Assembly: GCA_900696465.1 (NCBI GenBank)
Contig: CAADGE010000036.1
Location: 1-64,000, forward strand
Direction: 5' to 3'
Length of the DNA stretch: 64,000 nucleotides
Source: an uncultured Planctomycetota bacterium
Lineage (GTDB): Bacteria > Planctomycetota > Phycisphaerae > UBA1845 > UTPLA1
The notes under the pieces: generated by a model
Database searches by the model: none
Told to the model about the DNA's origin: nothing
Seen by the model: the letters and a program-made list of their open reading frames with translations, nothing else
In this document: positions 8,453 to 16,625 of the stretch, piece by piece
Layout of the letters: each line of letters starts with the position of its first letter
Numbering within the stretch: the first letter of the stretch is position 1
Program-made: the position numbers and the translations under genes

Positions 8453-8460
8453 TATACACT
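8453..8460 (+). promoter_or_regulatory. -10-like element directly before the 8467 start
   Basis: The sequence TATACACT ends six bases before the ATG at 8467. No Shine-Dalgarno is visible in between. If used, transcription would start at or next to the ATG, giving a leaderless message. Confidence 0.35.
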
Positions 8461-8466
8461 CCTGTC

Positions 8467-10200
8467 ATGCGACCCACATCTCGCAAATGGCTGCTGCTCC
8501 TGCTGGCGATCGCGGTCGGCGTTTCGGCCGCGTGGACGGTCGGGCCGGTCCATGCCATGCGAGCAGGCAAGGGGCTCGTCATGCCCCCGCTGCCGGATAC
8601 GGTACGCCCGTCGATGCTGCTCTCGCCGCTCCTGGCACTGGGCCGGGCTCCGCTGGTGGACTATCTCTGGATTCGCGCCACCAAGCTCAAGGAGGAGGGC
8701 CGCTACTTCGACGCCTATCAGCTTGCACAGATGATCTGCGAACTCCAGCCCAAGTTTGCCGCCGTTTGGGGCTTCCAGGGCTGGAACATGGCTTACAACA
8801 TCTCCGTTACCTGCAAGACGCCGGAAGAACGCTGGCGCTGGGTGCGCAACGGGTATGAACTCATTCGCGATCAGGGAATCCCGCTCAATCCGAATAACAC
8901 ACAGCTGTATCGCGAACTAGCATGGATTCTCTTCCACAAGGTGGGCGACTACATGGACGAGTGGCACGCCTACTACAAGTTGCAGTTCGCGCTCATCATG
9001 GAGGACATCCTCGGCGTGCCGCCCGAGGGCTTCGTGCGGCCCGGCCGTGTGCGGGACGACTTCTACCGCGACTATGATTTCAAATCACTCGCTGAGGCCC
9101 CTCAGAAGATCGAGCAACTCCTACAGCGAGCGGACGTCAACGCGTTCGTCGAGTCGCTTCGCGGTTTCGGTTTCGACGCCACCTTGCCGGGCGTTTATCT
9201 CGGCCTGCTGCGCGGGCTTCGCGACGGCACGGCCCAGGTGCTTAATGCCCCGGAAGAACTACGGCAGACCCGGCTTCAGGCCCTTAAGGCGCTCATGAAC
9301 GATCCGAAGCAGGCCGAAGCCCGTACGGCGATTGAGCGATTCTGGCGTGCCGCACGACTGCGCAGCGAGGTAAAGCTCGATCCACAGCGGATCGTCGCAT
9401 TGCAGGAGGGATTCGGCGTCACGCTGGATTTCCGCCTCGCCGAGTCGCACGCGCTTTACTGGGCGAACGTCGGTCTCGAAAAAGGCGTTCACAGTCGTAC
9501 CCACGTGGACATGCACCGGCTCAACACCAACCGCATCGAGTTCTTCTGTCTGCAGAAGATGTTCCACCGCGGACGCATGGCCATGAGTTCGCAGGCCCAT
9601 CTGGGCGAGCCGCCCATCTTCAGCCCGGACATCCGCATGGTTCCCGTGCTCTTTCAGGCATATCTGCGAGATGCCGAGGGGTTCCTGAGAGATGAATCGC
9701 ACAACACGCCGGTGTCGATCAACTTCGTCACCGGTTTCGTCGGCTTCATGCGCATGGCGATCCTGCGGTATCACGAACTGGGCATGAACAAGGAGGCCCA
9801 GGAACTTTTCGATTTCCTTAGCGGCCACTACCCCGATCCGATGTACGCCGGCGGACTTGACGGTTTTCTGGCCGAGCAGTTCAAGTACGATCGGGAGAAC
9901 GTGGACCTCGTAAAGGCGACGGCGCGCATCCGCGCGCTGATTCAGCGCGGTCTGATACAGTATGGCTACGGGGAGGACGAGGAAGCCGCCCGCTATCTCA
10001 ACCGCGCCCGCGAGGTCTATGACATGTACCGGAGCGATCTGGTATCCAAGCGGCTGGACTTTCCGCGCAGTTTTCCGGAGATGCTGCGGGAAGCCGTCGA
10101 GGAGATCGGGCCGCGCATGTACCGTGGCTCCTACGAGAGCATTCGCCGCAAACTGGGAATGCCCCCGCTGGAAACTACTGAGTCGTCACCCGCTCGCTGA
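8467..10200 (+). CDS. membrane-anchored helical-repeat protein of unknown function
   Basis: A 577-residue protein with one N-terminal transmembrane helix or signal anchor (WLLLLLAIAVGVSAAW) directly after a basic start, followed by an entirely alpha-helical region. Segments such as EEGRYFDAYQLAQMICELQP and the later ELGMNKEAQELFDFLSGHYPD have the spacing of TPR-like repeats. I do not recognise a named family, although similar long proteins occur in planctomycetes. It follows ftsK by 72 bases in the same direction and precedes wecB. A scaffold role at the envelope is inference. The start is well supported by the basic-hydrophobic N terminus. Confidence 0.75.
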   Translation: MRPTSRKWLLLLLAIAVGVSAAWTVGPVHAMRAGKGLVMPPLPDTVRPSMLLSPLLALGRAPLVDYLWIRATKLKEEGRYFDAYQLAQMICELQPKFAAVWGFQGWNMAYNISVTCKTPEERWRWVRNGYELIRDQGIPLNPNNTQLYRELAWILFHKVGDYMDEWHAYYKLQFALIMEDILGVPPEGFVRPGRVRDDFYRDYDFKSLAEAPQKIEQLLQRADVNAFVESLRGFGFDATLPGVYLGLLRGLRDGTAQVLNAPEELRQTRLQALKALMNDPKQAEARTAIERFWRAARLRSEVKLDPQRIVALQEGFGVTLDFRLAESHALYWANVGLEKGVHSRTHVDMHRLNTNRIEFFCLQKMFHRGRMAMSSQAHLGEPPIFSPDIRMVPVLFQAYLRDAEGFLRDESHNTPVSINFVTGFVGFMRMAILRYHELGMNKEAQELFDFLSGHYPDPMYAGGLDGFLAEQFKYDRENVDLVKATARIRALIQRGLIQYGYGEDEEAARYLNRAREVYDMYRSDLVSKRLDFPRSFPEMLREAVEEIGPRMYRGSYESIRRKLGMPPLETTESSPAR

Positions 10201-10321
10201 GCAACTCGGATCGCGCCGACCTGCTTCCGGTCCGGATTCGTCCGGCAGCAATCAGCATCGGTGTCGAATCCCAAGAAAATTGTAATTGCTGCGTATCGCT
10301 TGAAGTTCGGGCGCTTCTCGT

Positions 10322-11449
10322 ATGCAATCGAGCACCATGCCCACCAACATCCCTCTTCGCTGCATGCTTCTTTGTGGTGCGAGGCCGAATTTCATGAAGA
10401 TTGCCTCGCTCGTTACCGCCTTTGACGCGACGGGAAAAATTACGCACGAGCTGGTGCACACCGGACAGCACTATGACGAGAACATGTCGCGGCTGTTCTT
10501 CACCGAGCTCAATCTGCCCGAGCCGGATGTCAATCTCGGCTGCGGCGAAGGAAGCCATGCTCGTCAGACGGCGGACATTCTTCAGCGATTCGAGCCGGTG
10601 CTGGCGGAACGGCGGCCCGACTGGCTTTTCGTCGTTGGGGATGTGAACTCCACGCTGGCCGGTGCGCTGGTGGCCGCCAAGCTGGGCGTGCGCGTTGCCC
10701 ATGTCGAAGCGGGCCTCCGAAGTTTTGACCGCACCATGCCCGAGGAGATCAACCGCGTCCTGACCGATCGGCTCAGTGATCTATGCTTCGTTACCGAGCC
10801 GGCCGGCATGGACAACCTGGCACGCGAGGGTGTGCCGCCCGAGCGCTGCCATCTCGTCGGTGATACGATGGCCGACACGCTGCTGAGGCATTTGCCCGCA
10901 GCGCGCAAGTCCGATGTGCTCACACGGCTCGGCCTGGAAAGCGGCCGATACGCCGTGCTCACCCTGCACCGACCGGCGAATGTCGACCACGAAGCGTCGC
11001 TCCGCAACATTCTCGAAGGCATCGCGTCGCTTGAGATGCGCATGCCGATCGTCTTCCCGGTTCACCCGCGAACGTCCGAGCGGCTCAAGGCTTTCGGCCT
11101 GCAACACCGGCTTCAGGAGCGCGCGGGCCTGCGCCGCATCGAGCCGTTGGGCTACCTGGACTTTCTGAAGCTGATGGCCGATGCCCGACTGGTGCTGACC
11201 GATTCCGGCGGCATTCAGGAAGAAACGGCAATCCTAGGCGTCCCGTGCATGACGCTGCGTGAAACGACCGAACGTCCGTACACGGTCGAATCAGGGGCCA
11301 ATCGACTCGTCAAACCGGTGGCCGAATCGATTCACGCGGCAATCGAGTCCTACTTTCTTTCGCCGCCGAAGCCACCGCCGCGAAGCACGCTGACCGATGG
11401 ACGCGCTGGCGAACGGATCGCCGCGATCCTGCTCGCTCAGGATTCGTGA
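10322..11449 (+). CDS. wecB: UDP-N-acetylglucosamine 2-epimerase (non-hydrolysing)
   Basis: Interconverts UDP-GlcNAc and UDP-ManNAc, the precursor of ManNAc and ManNAcA in surface polysaccharides. Landmarks: GARPNFMKIASL near the N terminus, VHTGQHYDENMS, the conserved HVEAGLRSFDRTMPEEINR, GDTMADTLL, and the C-terminal DSGGIQEETAILGVPCMTLRE, which bind UDP and the acetamido sugar. The length of 375 residues is normal. Starts at Met6 (10337) or Met15 (10364) are possible because no strong ribosome-binding site is visible. The 3' end overlaps the convergent HAD gene by 13 bases. Confidence 0.94.
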   Translation: MQSSTMPTNIPLRCMLLCGARPNFMKIASLVTAFDATGKITHELVHTGQHYDENMSRLFFTELNLPEPDVNLGCGEGSHARQTADILQRFEPVLAERRPDWLFVVGDVNSTLAGALVAAKLGVRVAHVEAGLRSFDRTMPEEINRVLTDRLSDLCFVTEPAGMDNLAREGVPPERCHLVGDTMADTLLRHLPAARKSDVLTRLGLESGRYAVLTLHRPANVDHEASLRNILEGIASLEMRMPIVFPVHPRTSERLKAFGLQHRLQERAGLRRIEPLGYLDFLKLMADARLVLTDSGGIQEETAILGVPCMTLRETTERPYTVESGANRLVKPVAESIHAAIESYFLSPPKPPPRSTLTDGRAGERIAAILLAQDS

Positions 11450-12117
11450 GCAGCCAGTCCGGCGAGCCGCTGATCGGTCAGCTTTCTCAGATCGGCGATT
11501 TCCAGATCGGCCACGACGGATGTCGCACTTGCGTGAGACAGCACGCGCACGACCTTCATTCCGGCGGCCTTTGCGGCTGCTACGCCGTTGGCGCTGTCCT
11601 CAATGGCCAGGCATTGGCCGGGACGAAGTTCGCCGATTCGATCACCCAGTCGGGCGACGGCCTCCAGAAAGCCCGTCGGGTCCGGCTTCGACCGCGGCAC
11701 TTCATCGGAACTCACAAGCACAGGGAAGGCATCGAGCAATCCCGCTGTGTCGAGGATGGTCTCGATCTCGATGCGCCGCGCTCCGCTGCAGATAGCAAGG
11801 GGATATCGACCTCGTACACGGCTTACGAACTCCTCGACGCCATCGAGCAGCGGGATGCCGCCGGCGATCATTTCCAGATAGACGGTGTTTTTACGATCGA
11901 GCAGCGACGCCAGCGCCGAATCATCCAGTCGAATACCGGCCTGTTCGTGCAGAGCCCGCAGGAATGCGGCGTCGTTGAGACCGACGTACGTTTCAAAGTA
12001 CGCCTCGAGCGAAGGCATCGGGCAGCGATCAGCAAGAACACGCGCGAAGGCCGCGTAGTGCAGAGGTTCGGTATCGGCGATGACGCCGTCGAAATCGAAT
12101 ATGATCGCGCGGAACAT
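11437..12117 (-). CDS. HAD-superfamily phosphatase / beta-phosphoglucomutase-like
   Basis: A 226-residue haloacid-dehalogenase hydrolase. Motif I is IIFDFDGVIADTEPLH with the nucleophilic Asp pair, motif II is the CSGARR segment, and motif III/IV is SKPDPTGFLEAV followed by LAIEDSANGVAAAKAAGM. The helical cap between motifs I and II fits the subclass I group that includes phosphoglycolate phosphatase and beta-phosphoglucomutase. The substrate cannot be told from sequence; a sugar phosphate is likely. The gene converges with wecB and overlaps its 3' end. Confidence 0.88.
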   Translation of the reverse strand: MFRAIIFDFDGVIADTEPLHYAAFARVLADRCPMPSLEAYFETYVGLNDAAFLRALHEQAGIRLDDSALASLLDRKNTVYLEMIAGGIPLLDGVEEFVSRVRGRYPLAICSGARRIEIETILDTAGLLDAFPVLVSSDEVPRSKPDPTGFLEAVARLGDRIGELRPGQCLAIEDSANGVAAAKAAGMKVVRVLSHASATSVVADLEIADLRKLTDQRLAGLAAHES

Positions 12118-12165
12118 TCCGCCATTAGACCGCCTGACCAGCAGAATGTCGAAGGCGCCCGCCGG

Positions 12166-14439
12166 TCAGGGCAGCAGGGCGCTGATGAAGCGTTGCACAT
12201 CAAGGCCGTTGACCAGGCCGTCGCAGTTGAAATCGGATCGTGCGACGTACGTCAGGTCGGTGCCAAGAACAGCGCCGACGAAGTCCGTCACGTCGGCCAT
12301 GTTGACGACGCTGTCGTTGTTCACGTCGGGGGTTAACTCCGTCGTGACGGTCAGATTCAGTGTGGCCGCGGCGTAACTGGCGGAGGTCGGATTGCCGTTG
12401 GATGCGGTATGCCCGACTTTGAGGCCGCGCGGCGTGCTCGCAGCGAACTTGGCCATGGACGCGGGCGCGACCGACACGTTCGTGCTGCCGATCCCCTGGG
12501 CAACCAGCTTGACTCGATAGAGGTCCGCCGTGCTTCCGAGTCCCTGCGTGAAGCTCGTGCTGTAGCCGTTTACCGATTTGATGCCGAGATCGCCTTCGTT
12601 GCCTTGCAACGCCTGGATACCGGACCGGGTGGTGGCAAAAGCGCCAAGGGCTTCGACCGATTCCACTCGGACGATGCCGCCGCTCCCGATGACCACATCA
12701 TGGACGAACTGCATGATACCGTTTTCCTGGTCCGCAGTGAGGTTCGCGCCACCGGTGACCTGCGCCCGAACGATCAGCTCGATCGTATCGCAGGCGACGA
12801 GGGCACTGAGCGGGTTTCCGCTGGAGACGGTGGCGGAGAGCGTCACCGTGCAGGCGACGCCGGTGTTCGGATTCAGGACGACGCCGCTGCCGAGCGGAGT
12901 GGGCGTCGTGCTGTCGTAACGCACACCGACGATTCGACCGTTGGTGCTTCCCTGGAAGTTGAGTGACCACTGCAGGTCACTGGCTTCGATGCCATTGTCG
13001 CCGGTGGCATCCACGTCCCAGGGTCGCGTTTGCGTCGCCGGGTCACCTCCGTCGCCTTCCGGAGCGGAGGCAAAGCTGTTGCTGAAGATCCAGTCATCAT
13101 TGCCGAAGACGGCGGCGATCTTGTCGATGTCTTCCTGATCACAGACGCCGTCGCGGTTGGAGTCGCCCGGAACAAAGGCAACGGCCAGCGGATTCACGCG
13201 GCCCGGTTGGATGGGGTACGTGTTCATCGCCGTAAAGTCGTAGTCCGGTGCGGCGCCGTCACTGAGCCACATGGGAACATTCGTGCGATAAGGTTGTACG
13301 GCGTCCGGGTTCGAGTTGGCCGAGTTGTCATAGTGGAACTGGCGCGGGCCGGTCAGCAGACTTTCGCCGCGAATCCACTGCTCCGTCGCCGTGTCCTGCC
13401 AGTTCTTCGTGCCGCCGGCGAATTCGCCGGTCGCGCCGGGTGCGGGGTCCCAGCCGGGGCCCTTCGTGCGATAGTCGACGCGCGTCAGGCAGTCTGGGTT
13501 GAAACCCTGCGCATCGTCAAGTGCGTGTACATGTCGATATGGAAACTTGTTCGGCTCGTTGGCGCCGATGTCGACGTGGCGTTCATCAATGTCGTACTCC
13601 CACCCCTGCTCGTGTTCGTAGCTGACTTCGTCGACGACCTCGAGATCGTCCAGGATGTTCATCGGTGTGCTCGCGCCCTTCAGATCGAGCGTGTTGCCGC
13701 CGAAGCCGTTGGGCTGGCCGCGGTCGATCTCGCCGTCGCCGAACTGATCGACGAAGCCCGTGCCACAGGTGCCGAAGATGCACCAGGTGTTGTCGATGCA
13801 GGGATCACCGGGGTTGAATCCGCCGATGCAGACATTCGCGGCGACCGGTCGGATGATTTCGCAATCGTGGCAGATGTCCTTGCCCCAGCGGAGGTTTCCA
13901 CAGTTCTGGCTGGGACAGTTGGCCTGTGTGTCTCCGGGGCGGTTACGGATAAGGATGAGAGTGTTGGAGCCGTCGTTCTGCAGCTTACCAGGGGTATCGA
14001 GTCCGCCATTCCACATCGGGCCGGGTCCGGAGCCGCCGAGATAGGAGCCGGTCCAGTCAGGCCGGAAGTTCGTGTCGGGAAGCAGCGTCGGGAAGTCCTC
14101 ATCGAGACCGATGGCGATGACGAGGATGCCGTTCGCACCCAGTGAGAGTCCATCGAGCGAGAAGAATTCATCGATCTCCTGATAGCCGGGATCGGGGTTG
14201 TTGATCGAATTCAGCGGGTAGTGCTTTGACAAGTAGCCGTTGATCTGGGCGATGGCATAGCCGTCGAGCTTCTTGCCCGGCGTACCCATCAGCTCAATGA
14301 ATTCGTAGAAGTCGTCGATACCGGTCCCTTCCGGATTGATGAACACTTCGTTGATGAAGACGACGGCCTGTGCGGCCGGGCTGTATCCGAGGACCAGCGT
14401 CAGGGCCAGCGCGAAGACACCGGCATTGCGAATTCTCAT
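12166..14439 (-). CDS. exported lamin-tail-domain protein with dockerin type I repeats
   Basis: The 757-residue product starts MRIRNAGVFALALTLVLG and has an AQA cleavage site, a clear signal peptide; the ATG at 14439 has GGAAGGGG upstream. A lamin-tail-like domain follows (VVFINEVFINPEGTG, DFYEFIELMG). Calcium-loop dockerin-like pairs lie in the middle (GDSNRDGVCDQEDIDKIAAVFG, broken over residues about 420-440) and at the C terminus (DVNNDSVVNMADVTDFV, DFNCDGLVNGLDVQRFI). Terminal dockerins of this type are common on planctomycete secreted proteins and may act as attachment modules. It is the last gene of a minus-strand run of three exported proteins, 12166-16322. Ligand unknown. Confidence 0.8.
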   Translation of the reverse strand: MRIRNAGVFALALTLVLGYSPAAQAVVFINEVFINPEGTGIDDFYEFIELMGTPGKKLDGYAIAQINGYLSKHYPLNSINNPDPGYQEIDEFFSLDGLSLGANGILVIAIGLDEDFPTLLPDTNFRPDWTGSYLGGSGPGPMWNGGLDTPGKLQNDGSNTLILIRNRPGDTQANCPSQNCGNLRWGKDICHDCEIIRPVAANVCIGGFNPGDPCIDNTWCIFGTCGTGFVDQFGDGEIDRGQPNGFGGNTLDLKGASTPMNILDDLEVVDEVSYEHEQGWEYDIDERHVDIGANEPNKFPYRHVHALDDAQGFNPDCLTRVDYRTKGPGWDPAPGATGEFAGGTKNWQDTATEQWIRGESLLTGPRQFHYDNSANSNPDAVQPYRTNVPMWLSDGAAPDYDFTAMNTYPIQPGRVNPLAVAFVPGDSNRDGVCDQEDIDKIAAVFGNDDWIFSNSFASAPEGDGGDPATQTRPWDVDATGDNGIEASDLQWSLNFQGSTNGRIVGVRYDSTTPTPLGSGVVLNPNTGVACTVTLSATVSSGNPLSALVACDTIELIVRAQVTGGANLTADQENGIMQFVHDVVIGSGGIVRVESVEALGAFATTRSGIQALQGNEGDLGIKSVNGYSTSFTQGLGSTADLYRVKLVAQGIGSTNVSVAPASMAKFAASTPRGLKVGHTASNGNPTSASYAAATLNLTVTTELTPDVNNDSVVNMADVTDFVGAVLGTDLTYVARSDFNCDGLVNGLDVQRFISALLP

Positions 14440-14573
14440 AATTCTTACCCCTTCCGGAATGTGTGTGACAGCGGGAGCTTCCTTGTCATGTTCGTCTATC
14501 GCCGGTGCTGGACCGGACCGATCATGCAGCGCCGGCATCCGGCCGGCAGTTTCGTCGGGCAACCGGTCTATGC

Positions 14574-15485
14574 TTACCGGATAACAAAGGCATCCTGCGA
14601 GCGGCGGCCGTAACTCAGTACGCCGTCAAAGACCTGATTCTCAAGGTCCTTCTGAGAAGGAGGCCGAGTCCGCCGGTCCATGCCGAACTCACCATCGCGA
14701 TCCTTATCCTCAAAGAAGCCGACGTGCCCGTCGGCGAAGACGATACTGGCACGAATGCGGTCGTGGTCCTTGCCCGGGCCGAGCCAGCTGCCGCGCCCGT
14801 GGGCCGGGCCCATGTCGGCGTAGCTCTGAGTGCCGTAAGGCCCGCCCTGTGGTCCATCTGTCAGGGTCTTGACGGCGCGGCCGCCGAGGACGGTTTCGTC
14901 ACGATCGGTCCGACCATCGCCGATGAGTGGGACACGATCGGACAGGACATTCTTAAGAGAAGAGAGATTCATCGCACCGAAGGTAGAGGCGACGCGCTTG
15001 AGGTTGTAGCTGGCCGAGGCGGGGTTCCACTCTGTCCGGGCCATGTACCAGGACTGGGTGTAGTTCGTGTTGTAGCCGCGACGGACGAGGTCTGAGGCGG
15101 TCTGCTCATCATAGAACGTACGGGCGAGTTTCTGGTTGTACCTCGCCGGATTTGACGGGCAGAGCATCTGTCCCGGGATGGCGATATTGGCATTAACCAG
15201 GTCCGCGACCCAGCCGATCTGATCGACCGGGCCATCGCGACCATTGGTCACTTCCGGGTCGAACGAGCCGCTGCAGAGGTAATCGCTGTTGCCGTTGGCG
15301 TAGGTATGAAAGGCCATCCCGAGCATTCGCATCTCGGCTCGGCACTTGGCCTCCCGGCCGCTCTCGCGGGCCGCGCTGAGGGCTGGCAGCAGGATCGTGA
15401 TGAGCAGGACGACGATGCTGATGACGACCAGGAGTTCGATGAGGGTGAAACCCGGCCTTCGAGCGATGCGTGTGTTATTCGACAT
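14574..15485 (-). CDS. pseudopilin-like protein with prepilin N-terminal methylation site
   Basis: The 303-residue product begins MSNNTRIARRPG followed by FTLIELLVVISIVVLL, the type IV prepilin/pseudopilin cleavage and assembly helix. The rest contains FADGHVGFFEDKDRDG, reminiscent of the DUF1559 family that is expanded in planctomycetes. The start at 15485 (GGAAG upstream) places the cleavage Gly at residue 12; a longer frame exists but its N terminus lacks similarity. Likely processed by prepilin peptidase and used as a minor pilin, pseudopilin or surface protein; the exact role is unknown. Confidence 0.85.
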   Translation of the reverse strand: MSNNTRIARRPGFTLIELLVVISIVVLLITILLPALSAARESGREAKCRAEMRMLGMAFHTYANGNSDYLCSGSFDPEVTNGRDGPVDQIGWVADLVNANIAIPGQMLCPSNPARYNQKLARTFYDEQTASDLVRRGYNTNYTQSWYMARTEWNPASASYNLKRVASTFGAMNLSSLKNVLSDRVPLIGDGRTDRDETVLGGRAVKTLTDGPQGGPYGTQSYADMGPAHGRGSWLGPGKDHDRIRASIVFADGHVGFFEDKDRDGEFGMDRRTRPPSQKDLENQVFDGVLSYGRRSQDAFVIR

Positions 15486-15692
15486 GGGTTGCTTTCTTCC
15501 GAACGGAGCTAGTGAACCGCGCCTTTTCACCAATGACGAAGCACCGGACAGCAACGACCCCTCATCGTCGCGTGCCGGTGACCTCGCCGGACGTACTTCT
15601 TTCCCCTCGCGAATCAAGTTTCTTTGATTCACGATTCCGGCAAGACGACTGCCCCGTCCCCTTTCAATCCGCTCGCCGGTTTCCACTCACAA

Positions 15693-16322
15693 CTAGCGCC
15701 GCCGTCGCAGGCCAGCGATGCCGACCAGTGCCATCAAACCAAGCGTTGCCGGCTCGGGAATCGGCGTATGGCGGCCCGGACTGCCGATGTCGCCGCCCGT
15801 GGATGTCCACGAACCCTGAGCGTCTCCGACCAAAGACAACGTCCAGGCATAAATATTGTTCTGGCCGATACCAGCCGGACTGACCCATCCGCTGCGATTC
15901 TGTGTGCGAATGCTGTTGGGGAAAGTCTGATCCCCGTAGGTCAGGCGATCGACCAGGTTACCGTTCTTGTCGTAAAGGTTGATCTCATCGTTGCGGCCCA
16001 GGTTGTGGGTGTAGCTTCCGATGATCTTGACCGTTCCACCCAGTGCCCAACGGTTATTGAACTGGCCGGCTGTGGATTCGGCGATGATGACGCATTCGCC
16101 CGGCTGAACGATACCGAACGCACTGAGATCGACCGAACCGGGCGTTCGGCTGTCGTCGTCATAGCTCCAGCCAGCCATGTTGGTCGCCGTCGAGCCGATG
16201 TTGCAGAACTCGACAAACTCCAGATCAACACCCTGATACATGTACTCGGTGATCCGCATGATCCCGGCCTGGGCACTTCCGGCCAGTGTCAGCACAACGG
16301 TCATAGCAATAGCTCGTGTCAC
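15693..16322 (-). CDS. exported lamin-tail-domain protein with PEP-CTERM anchor
   Basis: A 209-residue protein with signal peptide (MTRAIAMTVVLTLAGSAQA), a single lamin-tail domain (MRITEYMYQGVDLEFVEF, GWSYDDDS, ECVIIAES) and a textbook PEP-CTERM tail: PEPATLGLMALVGIAG and RRRR. The tail is recognised by exosortase, so the protein is predicted to be sorted to the cell surface or matrix. No exosortase gene is in the window. The neighbour at 12166-14439 has a related lamin-tail domain but a dockerin end, so two export/attachment strategies sit side by side. Confidence 0.88.
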   Translation of the reverse strand: MTRAIAMTVVLTLAGSAQAGIMRITEYMYQGVDLEFVEFCNIGSTATNMAGWSYDDDSRTPGSVDLSAFGIVQPGECVIIAESTAGQFNNRWALGGTVKIIGSYTHNLGRNDEINLYDKNGNLVDRLTYGDQTFPNSIRTQNRSGWVSPAGIGQNNIYAWTLSLVGDAQGSWTSTGGDIGSPGRHTPIPEPATLGLMALVGIAGLRRRR

Positions 16323-16625
16323 TTCTTTCCCTCCAACTCAGATGGTCATTCGCTTCGTTTCGTCCTCGTTTCAGTTGTCCGGCGGGTACGACCTGTCAGA
16401 CGGGTCGAAGCGTACTTGGTGCCGATTCAGCCATCATTTAGATACTGTTAAGATTGCGTTAATCTGGGGCTGCCTCGACGATCACTCCGTTGGCATCAAC
16501 CTGTGAATTGCTCCGAGTGCTGATCAACGATCTTCGAGGTTCACATCGATTGCGGTCTTACTCCACGATCCTTAATCTGTTGTTACCACAAGGTTAGGAC
16601 GATCAGTCATTTTCAGGACGGGGTT
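16323..16625. other. divergent intergenic region
   Basis: These 303 bases are AT-richer than their surroundings. They separate the minus-strand PEP-CTERM gene from the plus-strand DUF2252 gene and should hold promoters for both. I see no gene and no convincing -35/-10 pair; CAGGACGGGG just before 16626 is the likely ribosome-binding site. Confidence 0.4.
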
